This document shows, one piece after another, positions 5,473 through 7,578 of a DNA stretch of 7,578 bases. The notes beneath the pieces are model-generated. The model was not told where the DNA came from and made no database searches. It worked only from the letters and a program-made list of their open reading frames with translations. The DNA is taken from contig USGA01000030.1 of assembly GCA_900554085.1 (NCBI GenBank), positions 1 through 7,578 of the forward strand, in the 5' to 3' direction. Source of the stretch: an uncultured Clostridia bacterium. Its GTDB lineage: Bacteria > Bacillota > Clostridia > Christensenellales > CAG-917. Both the position numbers and the translations under genes were made by a program. Every line of letters starts with the position of its first letter. The stretch's first letter is position 1.

Positions 5473-6228
5473 ATGGCCCTAGACGTGATGATTGACAGAA
5501 ATTCGGCTACGGAAAACATCGTGAGTGTGGGCGGAGCGGGCTCTGAATGCGCGCTTTCGGTGGAGAACCTCGGCAAACGCTACCGCAGGGGCGGAGGTTT
5601 TGTCGTGCGCGGATTGTCTTTTCGTTGCTCGACGGGCGAGATAGTGGGGCTGACGGGCGAAAACGGCGCGGGCAAGTCGACGACGCTTAAATGCATAGCG
5701 GGAATCCTGCCTTTCGAGGAAGGGCGCGTCACGGTGTTCGGCAAAGAAATAGCGGGTGACGCCGTGGAGGCGAAAAGGCTTTTCGGCTACGTGCCCGACG
5801 ACCACGCGGTAATCGGTTATCTCACCGGCAGAGAGTATGTCCGCTTCGTTGCGGACGTGCGTTGTGTTCCCGTATCCGTGCGGGAAAACAACATCGACCG
5901 ATTCGCAGGCAGGTTGGGGATGGCGGACTGTCTTGACATTCCCGTTTCCGCCTGTTCTCACGGCACCAAACAAAAAATCTGTATGCTCGGAAGTCTTGTC
6001 GGGAATCCGCGGCTGTGGATACTCGACGAGCCCGTGACGGGGCTTGACCCGCGTTCACAGGAAGAAGTGACCGACATTATGCGCGAGTTTGCCGCAGGGG
6101 GCGGCACCGTTTTGTTCTCCTCTCACGATTACGCCACGGTAAACAAGGTGTGCAGCCGCGTTCTGGAAGTTCGCGGGGGCGTGATACGTGAAGTGTCCGC
6201 AGTCGGGAGCGAAAATGAAAATGAGTGA
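5473..6228 (+). CDS. ABC exporter ATP-binding subunit (ABC-2/BcrA-like class)
   Basis: A 251-residue ABC ATPase that should power the permease encoded next. The ABC domain begins near residue 28 (LSVENLGKRY). Walker A is GENGAGKST (62-70), the signature is the variant CSHGTKQK (161-168) in place of LSGGQ, Walker B is LWILDEPVTG (181-190) with D-loop GLDP, and the H-loop is SSH (216-218). The Q-loop position reads GYVPDDHAV, without Gln. Both variants (VPD and SHG.KQK) are common in ATPases of ABC-2-type exporters, and this is the basis for the class. The start is uncertain: ATG 5473, GTG 5485, ATG 5488 and GTG 5521 are all in frame and none has a good ribosome site. A further in-frame TTG at 5362 would overlap the divergent promoter and is unlikely. 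The C-terminus overlaps the permease gene by 14 nt, so the two form an operon. The substrate is unknown. Confidence 0.87.
   Translation: MALDVMIDRNSATENIVSVGGAGSECALSVENLGKRYRRGGGFVVRGLSFRCSTGEIVGLTGENGAGKSTTLKCIAGILPFEEGRVTVFGKEIAGDAVEAKRLFGYVPDDHAVIGYLTGREYVRFVADVRCVPVSVRENNIDRFAGRLGMADCLDIPVSACSHGTKQKICMLGSLVGNPRLWILDEPVTGLDPRSQEEVTDIMREFAAGGGTVLFSSHDYATVNKVCSRVLEVRGGVIREVSAVGSENENE
6205..6209 (+). promoter_or_regulatory. Ribosome binding site GGGAG for the exporter permease
   Basis: GGGAG lies 5 nt before ATG 6215 and inside the end of the ATPase gene. It favours 6215 over the in-frame ATG at 6221, which would be 11 nt away, and supports translational coupling of the pair. Confidence 0.65.
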
Positions 6229-7578
6229 GTTCGGAGCGGAAGTCTGCGGCGAGCGTCGCAAAGGTGCGACGGTTTTCGGAGCGCTGTTGACACACGAAAG
6301 GGCGCGACGGCGCGCGTTGCGCAGACAAAACGGCGGTGCCTTGTCTTCGGTTTTGTCGTTGGTCGCGGCGGTGGCGCTGGCAGTCGCGGCGGGATACGTT
6401 TTTTATTGTTTTGCGGACGTCTATGTCGGGGTGCGCGCGGCGGGGAAAACGGCAGTCGGGCAACGCCTTGAGGAATTGCTTTCCCTTTCGTTTTTCCTGT
6501 CCGTTCTGTTTTCGTTGCCGTCGGCGGTTTCGGGCGCCGAGCGCGCTTTTTTCAGAGACGGAGAAAGGCAATTGCTTGCGACTTTGCCGGTGAAAAGCGG
6601 CGTTTGGTCGCTTGCCGGATTGCTGTGCGATTTGCCGCGTCAGGCAGCGGTGTTTTACGGCTGTATTCTTACGCTGGCGATTCCTTGTGCGGTTGCCGCC
6701 GATAAAAGCGCGGGCGACGTCGCCCTGTACGCACTGTGTGCGTTGCCGCTTTTTCCCGTGACGGTGCTGGCGGGCGTGATTTTCGCACTGCCGCTCGGGG
6801 CGGCAAAGAACTTTTTCCGCTCGCACGTCGTGTTGTCGTTGCTTGTGGCGACGGCGGCGGTGTGCGGGTTCTTTGCGGTGTATTCCGCGGCGGTAGAACG
6901 CGTTGTCGGCGTGCTGGCGGAAAGCAACCCCCACGCCGTATTCAACGCCGAGCGCGCGGAGACGCTGTCGAGTACGTTTATGTCTCTTTATCCCGCCTCT
7001 CTTGCGGCGCGCTCCGCAAACGGCGACGCGGCGGCGACGGCAATGACGGTATGCGTCGGGGCGATATCCGCCGCGTGCCTCGCGCCGTTGGTGCTCGGCG
7101 TTGTTCCTCGGGCTCTGCGCATATATTACTCGCACGCGGCGTTTCGCTCTGACCGGCGCGAAACACAGTCGATTGGGTCGGTACACGGGCACGGGCGCGC
7201 CGGAGTGTTCGCGGCCTTGCTTCGGCGTGAAATAACCGCAGCGCTGCGCACGGGAAAGGCGTTCGGACTGTTCGCGCCGGTCGTCATCGCTCCGCTTGTA
7301 GCGGGATTGTCTGCCGCCGCGCTGACCGTAGCGCTCGGGCGACTGATGACGCTGAACGCCGCCTTTCCCCTTGCTCTTGCGGTCGGGGTGACCGCCGCCG
7401 TGCTTCCGGGAGGTGCGTCCGCTTCGGCAGTTACCGCCGACAAAGAATATTTCGCGACGCTCGGTACACTTTACGTGTCATCTCGTAAAGTTTTTGCGGC
7501 AAAGGCGTTGTTGTACGGCGGCGTCGCTTTTCTGACGGGTGTTCTTTCCTCGACGGTCGCCGCGCTTTCGTGCGGTCT
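6215..7578 (+). CDS. Large ABC exporter permease, internally duplicated (C-terminus beyond window)
   Basis: An open frame of 454 codons runs off the window with no stop. It encodes a hydrophobic protein rich in Ala, Val and Leu, with about nine membrane segments (near 44-66, 87-105, 143-163, 168-195, 205-225, 275-298, 350-375, 383-402, 432-452). Two halves resemble each other: FGALLTHERARRRALRR (21-37) matches FAALLRREITAALRTGK (332-348). A later segment, AERAFFRDGERQLLATLPVKSGV (108-130; E, L.TLPV.S), matches TADKEYFATLGTLYVSSRKV (407-426). Such E...L..LPVS...K segments after the third or fourth helix are typical of large Bacillota ABC-2 exporter permeases of about 530-570 residues, so perhaps 80-120 residues are missing. 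It follows its ATPase with a 14-nt overlap and should form the transmembrane part of the same exporter. I cannot name the substrate; drug, peptide or lipid export are all possible. Confidence 0.82.
   Translation, partial: MKMSEFGAEVCGERRKGATVFGALLTHERARRRALRRQNGGALSSVLSLVAAVALAVAAGYVFYCFADVYVGVRAAGKTAVGQRLEELLSLSFFLSVLFSLPSAVSGAERAFFRDGERQLLATLPVKSGVWSLAGLLCDLPRQAAVFYGCILTLAIPCAVAADKSAGDVALYALCALPLFPVTVLAGVIFALPLGAAKNFFRSHVVLSLLVATAAVCGFFAVYSAAVERVVGVLAESNPHAVFNAERAETLSSTFMSLYPASLAARSANGDAAATAMTVCVGAISAACLAPLVLGVVPRALRIYYSHAAFRSDRRETQSIGSVHGHGRAGVFAALLRREITAALRTGKAFGLFAPVVIAPLVAGLSAAALTVALGRLMTLNAAFPLALAVGVTAAVLPGGASASAVTADKEYFATLGTLYVSSRKVFAAKALLYGGVAFLTGVLSSTVAALSCG

Noticed and set aside
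6077..7192. A 371-codon open frame on the minus strand opposite the exporter permease
   Set aside because: The translation is extremely Arg-rich without domains, while the plus strand encodes a membrane protein with family motifs and an overlapping ATPase partner.

Overview
The window looks like chromosomal DNA from an anaerobic Bacillota-type bacterium (Clostridia-like, moderately GC-rich). The case rests on strong AGGAGG-type ribosome sites, two clear sigma-70/sigma-A promoters, tightly packed operons, and a minimal SufC/SufB-like pair of the type shared by archaea and clostridia. The assignment is an inference from gene content and signals. No rRNA, tRNA, mobile element or CRISPR array was seen.

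Layout. Positions 1-3970 hold four minus-strand genes that read as one operon from a promoter at 3999-4027. In transcription order they are: an ABCG-type ATPase with two N-terminal FHA domains and a long disordered tail; its separate ABC-2 permease, overlapping by 4 nt; a SufC-like (SmsC) ATPase 16 nt later; and a SufB/SufD-like (SmsB) scaffold 10 nt later, cut by the window start. A short intergenic stretch (3971-4154) holds the promoter and a GC-rich inverted repeat. Positions 4155-5243 hold a minus-strand CNNM/HlyC-CorC-family membrane protein with a CBS pair. It is driven by a consensus promoter (5375-5403) through an approximately 125-nt leader containing a terminator-like hairpin. Diverging from it on the plus strand are an ABC exporter ATPase (about 5473-6228) and its large permease (6215 to the window end, incomplete).

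How the genes fit together. The FHA-ATPase and its permease should form one exporter-like ABC complex, possibly controlled by Ser/Thr phosphorylation through the FHA domains. The SmsC and SmsB pair should build Fe-S clusters. Why these two modules share a transcript is not explained by the sequence and is the most interesting feature here. The CNNM protein is probably a Mg2+ or other divalent-cation transporter. The divergent ATPase and permease are a second, unrelated ABC export system of unknown substrate.
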